64,000 nt of DNA from Planctomonas deserti (GTDB taxonomy: Bacteria > Actinomycetota > Actinomycetes > Actinomycetales > Microbacteriaceae). This document shows, piece after piece, positions 34,857 through 45,280 of the stretch (position 1 is its first letter; each line of letters opens with the position of its first letter). The notes under the pieces were generated by a model. It did not search any database. It saw only the letters and a list, made by a program, of their open reading frames with translations, and was not told the DNA's origin. Location of the stretch: the NCBI RefSeq assembly GCF_003067705.1, contig NZ_QANL01000002.1:806001-870000 (forward strand), read 5' to 3'. A program made the position numbers and the translations under genes.

Positions 34857-35551
34857 CGGTCGACCGCCGCGAGGATCGCCGCGGCGAGCTCGCGCGGCTT
34901 CGTGAGCTGCGGCCAGTGGCCGGTGGGCAGGTCGACGAGCTCGTAGTCCGTGGCCCGCGCGAGCTCGGCGACGTAGGGGTGACCCTTGGCCATGAGGTCC
35001 CGCATCATCTCGGCGGGGAACTCGCAGCAGATGACGGTGGCCGGGATGTCGTAGCGGCGGGGGTCGGAGAGCACCTGCGGGTCGCTCGTCACCCTCGCCG
35101 GCTCCGGGATCGCGATGCTCCGGAACCTCTCCCGCAGCTCCTCGGTGAGGTCGACGAGGTCCTCGTCCTCGAAGACGCCCCAGTCGGGCAGCGGCACCTC
35201 GCCGTCCACCTGCGGCAGCTCGTCGTTGATCACCCCGCCCTCGCCGAGCGGGCCACTGTCGACGTAGACCAGGCGGGCGACGGAGTCCGGGCGCGCGTCG
35301 GCCGCGGCGTAGGCGATGGCACCTCCGCCGCTGTGCCCGACGAGCACCACGGGGTCGGGCAGGTAGTCGATCACGGCGACGACGGCGTCGACGTGGTCCC
35401 GCAGGCCGATCTCGGACCGGTCGGCGTCCCGTGACTCCATTCCGGGGAGGGTCAGCGCGTGCACGGTGTGACCCGCGTCACGCAGGGGCGGGGCCACGTC
35501 GTCCCAGGACGCGCCGTCGAGCCAGAAACCGGGGATGAGAACGATGTCCAT
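34853..35551 (-). CDS. Alpha/beta hydrolase (esterase-like)
   Basis: A 232-residue hydrolase: oxyanion region LIPGFWLDGASWDDV, nucleophile Ser in LVGHSGGGAIAY, Asp and terminal His in DLPTGHWPQLTKP. The family (salicylate-esterase-like, with the IPGFWLDG start) hydrolyses small esters, but the substrate is unknown. It is encoded against the tad genes and its stop overlaps tadC, an unusual insertion within a pilus locus. Confidence 0.83.
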   Translation of the reverse strand: MDIVLIPGFWLDGASWDDVAPPLRDAGHTVHALTLPGMESRDADRSEIGLRDHVDAVVAVIDYLPDPVVLVGHSGGGAIAYAAADARPDSVARLVYVDSGPLGEGGVINDELPQVDGEVPLPDWGVFEDEDLVDLTEELRERFRSIAIPEPARVTSDPQVLSDPRRYDIPATVICCEFPAEMMRDLMAKGHPYVAELARATDYELVDLPTGHWPQLTKPRELAAAILAAVDR

Positions 35552-35583
35552 GCCGCGAGGATACGGTCGCCCACCGACACCTG

Positions 35584-36012
35584 TCAGGTGTTCGGCGTCG
35601 TGCTGCCTCCGCCGGGTTCCAGCACCGACAAGAGGGTCAGACCAGCGTCCAGCGCAGCCTGCTCCTGCAGACGGTCGAACGTGGCGAACAGGTCCGCCGC
35701 GACCTGGAGAGCCGAGGCGATGTGCAGCGCGTCGAGGCTGCGCAGGGCCGCACCCGGGAGGACCCCGGTCTGTCGGTACGTGGCCCGGTCGAGATCGACC
35801 ACGGTCAGCCGGGCGAGCACGTCCGTGACGGCGGACTGCTCGAGACCGCCGACTCGCCTGGCGAGACGGCGGAGCTCGGTCTCGGCGAGGGCGGACGTCA
35901 GCAGGGTCGCTCCCGTGCTGGCCAGCTCATCGAGCTTCTCCGCGAGGGCGGCGGACTCCGCCTCCTCGATCACGAGCTTCGCGACCGCGGATGTGTCGAG
36001 GTGAACGATCAC
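35584..36012 (-). CDS. VapC-type PIN-domain toxin
   Basis: A 142-residue PIN-domain ribonuclease. The acidic Mg2+ site is visible: Asp6 in HLDTSAVAKL, Glu in SALAETELRRL, Asp in RSLDALHIASAL and the final Asp in LFATFDRLQEQAA. VapC toxins cut tRNA or rRNA and are held inactive by the partner antitoxin. Its start overlaps the antitoxin stop by four bases (antitoxin first), the usual coupling. Confidence 0.87.
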   Translation of the reverse strand: MIVHLDTSAVAKLVIEEAESAALAEKLDELASTGATLLTSALAETELRRLARRVGGLEQSAVTDVLARLTVVDLDRATYRQTGVLPGAALRSLDALHIASALQVAADLFATFDRLQEQAALDAGLTLLSVLEPGGGSTTPNT

Positions 36013-36263
36013 CGCTCCGACCGCAGATCGTCGAGCGCATCTCCGGTCGGCTCGCCGGACCAGGCGCGAGTCATGCCCGAGAAGGAGCCGCCGATAAGCG
36101 GCCCGCGGTGACCGATACCGGTCAGCGGATGCGCTGTGGGCGGCGTCAGCACGGCCACGACCCGGCCGTGGTTCGTCACCTCGATCGTTTCCCCCGACTC
36201 CACCGAGCGCAGTACCTCGGAACTGCTGTTCCGGAGGTCGCGATGGGCGATGGGTCTGCTCAT
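36009..36263 (-). CDS. Phd/YefM-family antitoxin
   Basis: An 84-residue antitoxin with the Phd/YefM DNA-binding start SRPIAHRDLRNSSSEVLRSV, then ETIEVTNHGRVVAVLTPP, and an unstructured C-terminal part that would fold over the toxin. The start ATG 36263 has no ribosome site; TACAGT lies a few bases upstream, so a leaderless transcript is possible. The direct repeats at 36273-36289 are the probable autoregulatory site. Confidence 0.86.
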   Translation of the reverse strand: MSRPIAHRDLRNSSSEVLRSVESGETIEVTNHGRVVAVLTPPTAHPLTGIGHRGPLIGGSFSGMTRAWSGEPTGDALDDLRSER

Positions 36264-36272
36264 GGGCCGGAC

Positions 36273-36289
36273 TGTAGCACCGTGTAGCA
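36273..36289. promoter_or_regulatory. Paired TGTAGCA repeats, probable antitoxin operator
   Basis: TGTAGCA at 36273-36279 and 36283-36289, one helical turn apart, sit directly before the antitoxin start, where Phd/YefM dimers normally bind. Confidence 0.55.
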
Positions 36290-36389
36290 ATGTTCCCCAG
36301 CGCCGATGCTGCCTGTGGAGAGTTTCGACGGGGACCGCCCGGTCGGGCGGACGATGAGCATCGGGAAGCGCGAAGGGAAGGAGCGTCCG

Positions 36390-36557
36390 ATGACCACGTT
36401 GCGCAGGCGGTTCGTCGAGGAGGAGCGCGGGGACGTGCCCGGCTGGGTGCTCATCACTCTGATGACGGCCGGGCTCGTGATCCTGCTCTGGGGGCTGGCC
36501 GGACCGGCGCTCGGCGAGGTCTTCGAGCAGGCCATCTCCCGGGTCACCTCCTTCTGA
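36390..36557 (+). CDS. Flp-type pilin-like small membrane protein
   Basis: A 55-residue protein with the layout of an actinobacterial Flp/Tad pilin: a short basic leader, Glu-rich segment (RFVEEERGDVPG) and one hydrophobic helix (WVLITLMTAGLVILLWGLAG). GGGAAGGAG precedes the chosen ATG; upstream ATGs would add an untypical leader. The sequence ERGDVPGW may be the processing region, but the peptidase is not in the window. It starts the second tad segment. Confidence 0.75.
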   Translation: MTTLRRRFVEEERGDVPGWVLITLMTAGLVILLWGLAGPALGEVFEQAISRVTSF

Positions 36558-36571
36558 CCCGAGCCGCTTCC

Positions 36572-36973
36572 GTGGTGCGACATCGGCGTCCGAGCGGGGA
36601 GGGCGAGCGCGGCGGCGCACCCGCCGAGTTCGCGCTGGTGGCTGGACTGCTCGCGCTGCTCACGCTGTCGGTGCTGCAGCTGGCGCTCGCCCTGCACGTG
36701 CGGAACACCGCCCTCGACGCGGCCGCCGAGGGGGCGCGGATCGCGGCGCTCGCCGACAGCGGCCTCACCGAGGGCGAGCAGCGCACTCGCGACCTCCTCG
36801 GCACGGCTCTCAGTCCCGGATACGCCCGGCAGGTGAGCGCGGCGTACCGGGACGTCGCGGGGACCCGCACGGTCGAGGTGACCGTGGTGTTCCCGCTGCC
36901 GGTCCTCGGGCTCGTCGGATTCGAGCGGGGGCTGGAGGTGCGCGGCCATGCGGCTGTCGAGGCGCTGGACTGA
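36572..36973 (+). CDS. TadE-like minor pilin
   Basis: A 133-residue protein. After GEGERGGAPAEFALVAGLLALL, which is the TadE transmembrane signature (small residues, then E-F and a helix), follow NTALDAAAEGARIAALAD and a beta-rich C-terminal domain. The GTG start is 14 bases after the Flp stop. TadE/TadF pseudopilins are processed and join the pilus base. The next gene overlaps its end by 26 bases. Confidence 0.78.
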   Translation: MVRHRRPSGEGERGGAPAEFALVAGLLALLTLSVLQLALALHVRNTALDAAAEGARIAALADSGLTEGEQRTRDLLGTALSPGYARQVSAAYRDVAGTRTVEVTVVFPLPVLGLVGFERGLEVRGHAAVEALD

Positions 36974-37415
36974 GAAGGCGGCCGGCGAGGACGGCTCCGC
37001 GTCCATCGAGTTCGTCGTCGCCGGGCTGCTGATGCTGGTGCCGCTCGTCTACCTCGTCCTCGCGCTGTCGGCCGTGCAGGCGGCCGCCTTCGCCACCGAG
37101 GGGAGCGCCCGCCAGGCCGCCCGTGCCTACGTGCGCTCGGAGACACCGGCGGACGCCGTCGCGGCCGTGGACCGGGCGGTGCGGATCGGCCTGGCGGACT
37201 ACGGCCTGGAGGCGTCCTCCGCGGAGGTGGTCGTCACCTGCAGCCCGGAGCCGGCGCGCTGCCTGACCCGGCGCGGCACGGTGGCCGTCACGGTGCGGGT
37301 CTCCGTTCCGCTTCCCCTCCTGCCCGCGGCCGTGCAGGCGTCGACACCGCTCGCCGTGCCCGTGGAGGGCAGGGCTGTTCAGGCCGTGTCCCGATTCTGG
37401 GCGGGGGAGGAGTGA
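36948..37415 (+). CDS. TadE-family protein
   Basis: A 155-residue second pseudopilin: EDGSASIEFVVAGLLMLVPL is the TadE-like N-terminal helix with Glu five residues into the conserved part, followed by AAFATEGSARQAARAYVRS and a beta-rich tail containing two Cys (TCSPEPARC), perhaps a disulfide. It overlaps both neighbours, so it belongs to the pilus operon. Confidence 0.82.
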   Translation: MRLSRRWTEKAAGEDGSASIEFVVAGLLMLVPLVYLVLALSAVQAAAFATEGSARQAARAYVRSETPADAVAAVDRAVRIGLADYGLEASSAEVVVTCSPEPARCLTRRGTVAVTVRVSVPLPLLPAAVQASTPLAVPVEGRAVQAVSRFWAGEE

Positions 37416-37882
37416 TGGGCGCGGGAGGCCAGAGGGACCCGCGGCGCCTGAGGAACGACGAGGAGGGGTCGACGCTGCTGCTCGCGATCTTCTTCGGCGC
37501 GCTGTGCCTCGCGGTCGTGCTGCTCGTCGTCGCCGCGACGTCGCTCTACCTCGAGCGGAAGCGCCTCTTCTCCCTCGCGGACGGCGCCGCGCTCGCCGCT
37601 GCGGAATCGTTCCCACTCGAATCCGTGTCGCGCGATGATTCCGGCGAGGTGAGGCCTGCGCTCCGCTCCGCGGACGTCGAGGAGGCCGCCCGCGAGTACC
37701 TCGCGGATGCGTCGACGGGGTCGTTCCGGGACCTCCGTCTGCTCGGCGCTCGATCCCCGGACGGGCGCAGCGCGGCCGTGTCGCTGGCGTGCGCCTGGGC
37801 GCCGCCCGTCGTGTCCCTCTTCGCACCCGAGGGGGTGCGTGTCGAGGTCAGCGCGACCGCCCGATCCGTGCTCGGCGGGTGA
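37412..37882 (+). CDS. TadG-like/Flp-operon secreted protein
   Basis: A 156-residue protein with the start GTGATGG overlapping the previous stop. NDEEGSTLLLAIFFGALCLA is the single helix; SLADGAALAAAESF follows, typical of the TadG/Rv3657-like proteins that close actinobacterial tad operons. The rest is beta-rich and outside the membrane. Last gene of the locus. Confidence 0.78.
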   Translation: MMGAGGQRDPRRLRNDEEGSTLLLAIFFGALCLAVVLLVVAATSLYLERKRLFSLADGAALAAAESFPLESVSRDDSGEVRPALRSADVEEAAREYLADASTGSFRDLRLLGARSPDGRSAAVSLACAWAPPVVSLFAPEGVRVEVSATARSVLGG

Positions 37883-38081
37883 TCCCTAATTTCCGCAATG
37901 AGGAGATGCTGAAATCGTTTTCAGCCGCGGAAACACGGGGAAATTCTTCTGTGGGGAACACTGGAGCAATCCTCAGAAGTCGCGTATCGTCGGAAGGGTA
38001 ATCGCGGACCGGGGGAGGCGACGCGAGCAGCTTCTGCTCCCCTCTGGGGAGAGCGAGTTGCCCTCTTCTTTCCCCCTCAAC

Positions 38082-38158
38082 GACAACGGCAAACCCGGCG
38101 CGAGCCGGGGACGCAAAGCCACGGGGCCCGTATCAGCGCGGGTCAGCCGGGTTACCGA
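38082..38158 (+). promoter_or_regulatory. Cyclic-di-GMP-I (GEMM) riboswitch
   Basis: The leader holds the full GEMM-I aptamer signature. GGCAAACC starts the core, followed by a P2 hairpin CCCGGC-GCGA-GCCGGG with GNRA tetraloop; then GGACGCAAAGCC, the conserved junction and tetraloop-receptor strand; a variable P3; and AGCCGGGTTACCG closing P1. The spacing is that of the Vibrio Vc2 aptamer. The G at the ligand-contacting position of GGCAAACC favours c-di-GMP over cyclic AMP-GMP. The aptamer ends 17 bases before the start at 38175, so control of translation initiation is likely. Confidence 0.88.
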
Positions 38159-38174
38159 AATGAGAGCAGCCACT

Positions 38175-39128
38175 ATGTCTGATCTGCACGACCGTATCCT
38201 GACCGCCGCCTACCCGCTGTTCGTCCACCGTGGCGTCCGCGGGGTGAGCCTGTACGAGGTGCAGGACGCCGCCGGCGTAAGCGCCTCCGAGTTCGACCTT
38301 GAGTTCCCGTCGCGCGACGCGCTGGCTGAGGAGTGCCTCCGGCTCCGCGAGCGCGAGTGGACCATCGGCAAGATCGCCGAGGGCGCCCGCGCCCGCGGCG
38401 TGACGCCCGAGGGTCGCCTCCTCGCCATCTTCGACGTGTTCGACGAGTGGTTCCACCGCGACGACTACGAGGCGTGCACCTTCGTGAACGTGCTCCTCGA
38501 GATGGGGCGCGAGCACCCGCTCGGCCGCGCGAGCGTCGAGTACCTCGTGCACATCCGCCAGCTCCTGACGGCGCTGGCGAGCGAGGCCGAGCTGCGCGAC
38601 TCCGAGGAGTTCGCCCTCTCCGTGCACCTGCTCATGAAGGGGTCGATCGTCAGTGCGGCGATGGGAGACCTGGGCGCTGCCCTGCGGGGCAAGGAGATGG
38701 CCCGGGACCTCATCGCCCGGCACCGCACCGCGCCGCTGCGGGCCCCCTCGCACACCGACGTCGACTGGTTCGACGCGTGCCAGCCGGACAGCGGGTACCT
38801 CCCGGCTCCGCGGGAGGAGAAGCCCCCGGCGCAGGAGCGGTCGGTGTTCTTCGCCGAGTCCGTTCAGCCGACGGCCACCGTCGAGGCGGAGCCGGAGGCC
38901 GTGGTCACACCCCCGGTCGTCTGGTCCGCCGTGCGCCACGACCTGTGGGTGGGCAACCACGACGGGGAGTTCGCGGGAATGGTCGAGCTCATCCACGGCG
39001 CGTACTGGGCCACCAGCCGGCACGGCCGCCCCTCCGGCTCCTACCCGACCCTCCGCGAGGCGGAGGAGGCCCTGGAGTGGGAGCAGATCCACGCGGGGCA
39101 CGAGGACACGACGATCTTCGGCGTCTGA
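38175..39128 (+). CDS. TetR-like regulator with extended C-terminus, under riboswitch control
   Basis: A 317-residue protein. Residues 1-60 are a TetR HTH (HDRILTAAYPLFVHRGVRGV, VQDAAGVSASEFDLEF). Residues 70-200 form a TetR ligand domain with TCTFVN-like EACTFVNVLLEM. A linker rich in Pro and Glu leads to a last domain with LWVGNHDGEFAGMVELIHGA, absent from normal TetR proteins of about 200 residues. ATG 38175 is preferred because GAGAG lies eight bases upstream; ATG 38160 would touch the aptamer. Expression should respond to c-di-GMP. Targets are unknown, but the tad pilus genes just upstream are an obvious candidate. Confidence 0.82.
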   Translation: MSDLHDRILTAAYPLFVHRGVRGVSLYEVQDAAGVSASEFDLEFPSRDALAEECLRLREREWTIGKIAEGARARGVTPEGRLLAIFDVFDEWFHRDDYEACTFVNVLLEMGREHPLGRASVEYLVHIRQLLTALASEAELRDSEEFALSVHLLMKGSIVSAAMGDLGAALRGKEMARDLIARHRTAPLRAPSHTDVDWFDACQPDSGYLPAPREEKPPAQERSVFFAESVQPTATVEAEPEAVVTPPVVWSAVRHDLWVGNHDGEFAGMVELIHGAYWATSRHGRPSGSYPTLREAEEALEWEQIHAGHEDTTIFGV

Positions 39129-39200
39129 GCCCGCGCGGTCTGAGCCGACGCGTTCTGAGCCGACGCGCCCGGTGCGCTCCGCGTACCCGGGCGGCGTCGA

Positions 39201-40469
39201 TCAGGTCGTGCGCGGTCGCCGGGGCACGTAGCGCGGCACGTACCGGGCGAGGATCCCGGCGCCGAGCAGGCCGAGGACGCCCATCACCCCGCTCGCGATG
39301 GCCAGTGACGCGACCGCGGTGAGCAGCGAGATGAGCAGGGGGGCGGCGGCGCTTCCCGCGTCTCCGGTGAACCGCCAGGCACCGAGGAACGGTGCGGGGT
39401 TGCCCTGCGGGGCGAGGTCGGCGCCCAGGGTCATCAGCAGGCCGCTGCCGATGCCATTCGCCAGGGCGAGGAACACCGCGACCGCGATGAACCACTGCAC
39501 GTTCGCGGGCGCCTCGTGGGTGAGCGACAGCACGAGGTACCCCATGCCGAGCCCGATCATCGAGGGCATCGCGCTCCACATCCGGCCGAAGCGGTCCATG
39601 ATCTGACCGCTCGAGTAGAAGAGCGCGAAGTCGACGCCGCCCGCGATCCCGATGATCAGGGCGGTGTTCGCCTCGGTGATCCCGATGCTCACGGCCCAGA
39701 GCGGGAGCAGCACGCTGCGGCCGGCGCGCATCGCGGCGACGAGCGCGGCGCCGCTGCCGAGCTTCACGAGCACGCCCTTGTAGGTCCAGATCGTGCGGAA
39801 GAGGCCGTGCGCCTCGCGCGCGACCAACTCCTCGCCCTCGCGGAGCGCGGACCCCGGGGCACCGGCCGCGGCGGCCTGCTGCGCGCGCGCCGCCTTCATC
39901 GGGTCGGGCAGCACGAGCAGCACGCCCGCCGCGAGGAGGCACGCGATGATGTGGATCCAGAACGCCGACTGGATCGAGCCGGTTGCGTGGATGAACGCGG
40001 CGCTGAGGAACGGGCCGATGAAGAAGCCGGCGCGGAAGATGCCGCCGAGCGTGGACAGCGCCCGCGCCCGGTAGTGCCGCGGCACGAAGCTCGTCATGAA
40101 TGCGTGCCGGGCCAGGGCGAACACCGCCGTCGCGATGCCGATGAGGAAGACGCCGACGCCGAGCACCCAGGGCTCGGGGGCGAGCAGGCTCACGACGAGC
40201 CCAACGATCGAGAGCAGGGCCGCGCCGATCATGGCCGTGCGCTCGCCGATGCGGCTCACGACCGTGCCGCTCGGAATGTCGCCGAACAGCTCGCCGAGCA
40301 TGAGCATCGAGGCGATGAACCCGGCGATGCCGAGGGTCGCGCCCAGGCTGTCCGCCGCGACCGGGATCATGGGGATGATCGCGCCCTCGCCGATGGAGAA
40401 GAGGAGCGTCGGCAGGAACGCGGGGAGGGCGACCGAGCGCAGGGAGAAGGGCGGCTCGGACGTCGACAT
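39201..40469 (-). CDS. MFS transporter
   Basis: A 422-residue 12-helix transporter: [20 protein letters not shown] is the loop 2-3 motif, and the centre has a charged loop with [16 protein letters not shown]. It is encoded convergently to the TetR-like gene and divergently from prfB. Substrate unknown; the fold resembles drug-type exporters. Confidence 0.83.
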   Translation of the reverse strand: MSTSEPPFSLRSVALPAFLPTLLFSIGEGAIIPMIPVAADSLGATLGIAGFIASMLMLGELFGDIPSGTVVSRIGERTAMIGAALLSIVGLVVSLLAPEPWVLGVGVFLIGIATAVFALARHAFMTSFVPRHYRARALSTLGGIFRAGFFIGPFLSAAFIHATGSIQSAFWIHIIACLLAAGVLLVLPDPMKAARAQQAAAAGAPGSALREGEELVAREAHGLFRTIWTYKGVLVKLGSGAALVAAMRAGRSVLLPLWAVSIGITEANTALIIGIAGGVDFALFYSSGQIMDRFGRMWSAMPSMIGLGMGYLVLSLTHEAPANVQWFIAVAVFLALANGIGSGLLMTLGADLAPQGNPAPFLGAWRFTGDAGSAAAPLLISLLTAVASLAIASGVMGVLGLLGAGILARYVPRYVPRRPRTT

Positions 40470-40617
40470 GGCCCGTCAAGACTATGCCGACTCTCCGTCG
40501 CGAACATCGTCGCCGACGTCGCCGAGGGCCGCCGGGCCGAGGCTGCCGGGCCGCCGTCTCGGCCGCCGCTCCGGTCCGCAACCGCGGGCCCAGGTGCGGC
40601 GGGTAGGCTTGACGGTC

Positions 40618-41727
40618 ATGGTCGACCTGGATTTGAGCGGGCAGATAGCCGCACTTCGCACGACGTTCGCCGATATCCGATCGGTGGTCGGCGTGGATCG
40701 GCTGGAGGCGGAGATCGCCGACCTCAGCGCGCAGGCGGGTGTCCCCGACCTCTGGGACGACACCGAGCGGGCGCAGAAGGTGACGAGCGAGCTCAGTCAC
40801 CGCCAGACCGAGCTCGCCCGCATCAACAGCATCGACCGGCGTCTGGACGACCTCGAGGTGCTCGTGGAGATGGCCGTCGACGGCGACGACCAGGAGTCCG
40901 CGGACGAGGCGGTCGCCGAGCTGGAGAGCCTGACCAAGCTGCTCGGCGAGCTCGAGGTGCAGACGCTGCTGAACGGCGAGTACGACCAGCGCGCCGCCGT
41001 GGTCACGATCCGGGCGGGGGCGGGCGGCGTCGACGCCGCGGACTTCGCCGAGATGCTGCTGCGCATGTACCTCCGTTACGCCGAGCAGCACCGCTACCCG
41101 GTCAAGGTGCTCGACACGAGCTACGCGGAGGAGGCGGGCATCAAGTCCGCGACCTTCGAGGTCGACGCGCCGTACGCGTTCGGCACGCTGTCCGTCGAGG
41201 CGGGAACGCACCGCCTCGTGCGCATGAGCCCCTTCAACTCCGCGGGCAAGCGTCAGACGAGCTTCGCCGCGGTCGAGGTCGTGCCGCTCATCGAGCAGAC
41301 CGAGTCGGTCGAGATCCCGGAGAACGACATGCGCGTCGACGTGTTCCGGTCCTCCGGCCCCGGCGGCCAGTCGGTCAACACGACAGACTCGGCCGTGCGC
41401 ATCACCCACCTCCCGACCGGCATCGTCGTCAGCTGCCAGAACGAGAAGAGCCAGATCCAGAACCGCGCGGCCGCGCTGCGCGTGCTGCAGTCACGGCTCC
41501 TCCTGCTTCAGCGCGAGCAGGAGGCCGCGACCAAGAAGGAGCTGGCCGGCACCATCACCGCGAGCTGGGGCGACCAGATGCGCAGCTACGTGCTCGCGCC
41601 CTACCAGATGGTCAAGGACCTCCGCACGGACTACGAGGTGAACAACCCGTCGAACGTGTTCGACGGCGACCTCGACGGCTTCATCTCGGCCGGCATCCGC
41701 TGGCGCAAGCAGCCCGCCGACGCCTGA
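40618..41727 (+). CDS. prfB: Peptide chain release factor 2
   Basis: RF2, 369 residues, recognises UGA and UAA stop codons and releases the nascent protein. It has the catalytic GGQ in [17 protein letters not shown] and the RF2-specific SPF tripeptide in [15 protein letters not shown]. The frame is continuous from ATG 40618, so the programmed +1 frameshift found in many prfB genes is absent. It begins the conserved prfB-ftsE-ftsX-smpB-ssrA order. Confidence 0.96.
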   Translation: MVDLDLSGQIAALRTTFADIRSVVGVDRLEAEIADLSAQAGVPDLWDDTERAQKVTSELSHRQTELARINSIDRRLDDLEVLVEMAVDGDDQESADEAVAELESLTKLLGELEVQTLLNGEYDQRAAVVTIRAGAGGVDAADFAEMLLRMYLRYAEQHRYPVKVLDTSYAEEAGIKSATFEVDAPYAFGTLSVEAGTHRLVRMSPFNSAGKRQTSFAAVEVVPLIEQTESVEIPENDMRVDVFRSSGPGGQSVNTTDSAVRITHLPTGIVVSCQNEKSQIQNRAAALRVLQSRLLLLQREQEAATKKELAGTITASWGDQMRSYVLAPYQMVKDLRTDYEVNNPSNVFDGDLDGFISAGIRWRKQPADA

Positions 41728-41838
41728 TCCGGCCGTGTCCGTCCGACGGTCCGGCCCCACCCGGGCGCCCGGTCAAGCGGCCCGGGGAGCGAGTCGCTCG
41801 TCGGGATCACAGCAAACGATGCATAGGCTCTAGAGGTC

Positions 41839-43061
<1,223 letters not shown>

Positions 43062-43065
<4 letters not shown>

Positions 43066-43976
43066 GATTCGCCCTCGTCTGGTCCGAGGTGACGCACGGC
43101 CTCCGCCGCAACGTCAGCATGGTCGTCTCCGTCGTCCTCGTGACCTTCATCTCCCTCACCTTCGTCGGCGCGGCCGTCCTGCTGCAGATGCAGATCGGCC
43201 AGATGAAGAACTTCTGGTACGACCGCGCCCAGGTCGCGATCGACATGTGCACGGACACCTCGGCGAGCGACAACTGCGCCAACGGGGCGGCCACCGAGGA
43301 ACAGGTCGCGGCCGTGAGGGCGGAGCTGGAGGGCGAGACGCTCGCCCCGTTCATCCAGGACTACTACTTCGAGGACCGCGAGCAGGCCTACGAGAACTTC
43401 CAGCAGCAGTTCGAGGGCGACCCGGTCGCCAGCTTCGTGGAGCCCGAGTTCCTGAACGAGGCGTTCTGGGTGAACCTCAAGGACCCGTCGCAGTCCGACA
43501 TCCTCACCGAGAGCCTCGGGACCGTGGCCGGAGTGGAGGGCGTGACCGATCAGCGGCAGTACCTCGACCGGATCTTCTCCGTCCTCAACATCGCGAGCCT
43601 CGCCGCGGTCGGCATCGCGAGCCTCATGCTCGTCGCCGCCGCGCTGCTCATCGCCACGACGATCCGGCTGTCGGCGTTCAGTCGCCGGCGGGAGCTCGGC
43701 ATCATGCGCCTCGTGGGCGCGTCGAACCGCTTCATCCAGACCCCATTCGTGCTCGAGGGCGTGTTCGCCGCGTTGATCGGCTCGCTCCTGGCGGGCGGCG
43801 CCACCGTGGCGATCGTGCACTTCTTTGTGCAGGGCGTGCTGCGGGTGGAGTTCGCGGGCACCTCGCTCGTCGACCTGAGCGACGCCTTGCTCGTCGTGCC
43901 GATCCTGCTCGGCCTCGGCATCGTCCTCGCGGCGATCGCGGCCAACTTCGCGATCAGCCGGTACCTCAAGATCTAG
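43062..43976 (+). CDS. ftsX: Cell division membrane protein FtsX
   Basis: A 304-residue partner of FtsE: an N-terminal helix ([20 protein letters not shown]), an extracellular domain (residues about 50-170, with a Cys pair in [10 protein letters not shown]) that binds the hydrolase activator, then three helices in the FtsX/MacB permease fold ([19 protein letters not shown]). It overlaps ftsE by four bases, the standard coupling. Confidence 0.95.
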
Positions 43977-44104
43977 CCCGGCCCGCTGCGGCGTCCCCGC
44001 CGCCGCGCCGTCGCCGGAACCGCACTACACTGATGGGCTGCCCGGCATTTCTCGTGCCCGGCATCCGATCACACAGAACACCAGCGACACCGGGGAGGTG
44101 GACC

Positions 44105-44581
44105 ATGCCCAGAGAACGTGGTGAGAAGGTCGTGGCCACCAACCGCAAGGCACGCCACGACTACAGCATCGAGGACACGTACGAGGCGGGCCTCGTCCTG
44201 TCCGGAACCGAGGTCAAGTCGCTCCGTGCGGGCCGTGCGTCCCTGGTCGACGGCTACGCGTTCGTCGACGGGGGAGAGGCGTGGCTCGACGCCGTGCACA
44301 TCCCCGAGTACGGCCAGGGGACGTGGAACAACCACCCGCCGCGCCGCAAGCGCAAGCTGCTGCTGCACAAGACCGAGATCCTGAAGATCCACAACCGGGT
44401 CAAGGAGGGCGGGTACACCCTCGTTCCGCTGTCGCTGTACTTCAAGGACGGCCGGGCGAAGGTCGAGATCGCGGTGGCCAAGGGCAAGCGCGAGTACGAC
44501 AAGCGGCAGACGCTGCGGGAGCGGCAGGACCGGCGCGAGGCCGAGCGTGCCATCGCGAGCAGGCGGCACCTGGGGGAGTGA
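44105..44581 (+). CDS. smpB: SsrA-binding protein SmpB
   Basis: A 158-residue tmRNA-binding protein needed for trans-translation. Conserved segments: [57 protein letters not shown] and a basic tail ([18 protein letters not shown]). GGGGAGGTGG precedes the start. The tmRNA gene follows 149 bases later. Confidence 0.96.
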   Translation: MPRERGEKVVATNRKARHDYSIEDTYEAGLVLSGTEVKSLRAGRASLVDGYAFVDGGEAWLDAVHIPEYGQGTWNNHPPRRKRKLLLHKTEILKIHNRVKEGGYTLVPLSLYFKDGRAKVEIAVAKGKREYDKRQTLRERQDRREAERAIASRRHLGE

Positions 44582-44730
44582 CCTCGCCCGTTCGCTTCGA
44601 TCGCTGGCGCTCGCGCCCCGATCGGACGTAGGATGGAGGGCTGCAGCGGAAGCGGTGCAGCTCTGTTCCAACTACACTGCAACTCAACAACTACACAGTG
44701 CGACAGTGGCCCACTTCACCAAGTGCGCAT

Positions 44731-45103
44731 GGGGATGATCGGTTTCGACATTGCCTGCAAAACTGGGAGAAGCGGGTCGAGGATGCGAAGTTATCTCGTA
44801 AACGCTCTTCGCAAAAAAATAAGTGCCAATACTAAGCGCACTGACCTCGCTCTCGCTGCTTAAGCGAAGCACTAAGTAGGTCCGTCAGCCCGGGAATGCT
44901 CTCTACCCGGGTACTGGCGTCAGCTAGAGAGCTCGCTTTCGCGTTACGCCTTGGGGCGCGAAGGGACTTGCACCAGGGCTGGGCCCGTCGACCTAGTTGC
45001 CAGTAGCAAAGGTCGGGGCCGAGTAGAACGCCTGTACTGGATACACCCGTAGAAGGCTCGGAATTACAGCGATGGACGGGGGTTCAATTCCCCCCATCTC
45101 CAC
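44731..45103 (+). ncRNA. ssrA: Transfer-messenger RNA (tmRNA)
   Basis: The 5' end GGGGATGATCGGTTTCGACA is the conserved tmRNA start, and the 3' end GGTTCAATTCCCCCCATCTCC provides T-arm and acceptor strand pairing with it (one G-T pair). CCA is not fully encoded after the discriminator A (45103). The tag reads from GCC 44825: ANTKRTDLALAA then TAA at 44861-44863, a typical actinobacterial degradation tag ending ALAA. Upstream, CAACTACAC repeats at 44669-44677 and 44688-44696 lie in the probable promoter. Confidence 0.95.
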
Positions 45104-45143
45104 AACCGGCCACTGTCGCACTGAGTAGTTGCAGGCACGAATA

Positions 45144-45190
45144 GAACGACGCAGGGGACGCATCCGACGGATGCGTCCCCTTCGTCGTTC
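45144..45190 (+). terminator. Strong terminator after the tmRNA
   Basis: GGGGACGCATCC pairs with GGATGCGTCCCC around a three-base loop, with an outer GAACGACG/CGTCGTTC helix. Confidence 0.85.
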
Positions 45191-45280
45191 CCTCCTCTGG
45201 AGGCCCGGCACCCCGCCCGCTAGGGTCGAGCCGAGGGTCGGCGACGCGGACCGGTCCCGGCAGAGCGGGGAGAAGCAGCC

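Noticed and set aside
38133-39101. Long minus-strand frame opposite the TetR-like gene
   Set aside because: Low-complexity Ala/Arg/Gly/Val protein typical of antisense frames in high-GC genes; the plus strand has clear TetR motifs. The same reasoning removes the large frames opposite kgd, MFS and aroA.
40618-40760. Programmed +1 frameshift in prfB
   Set aside because: The RF2 frame is open throughout from ATG 40618, with no in-frame UGA near codon 26.
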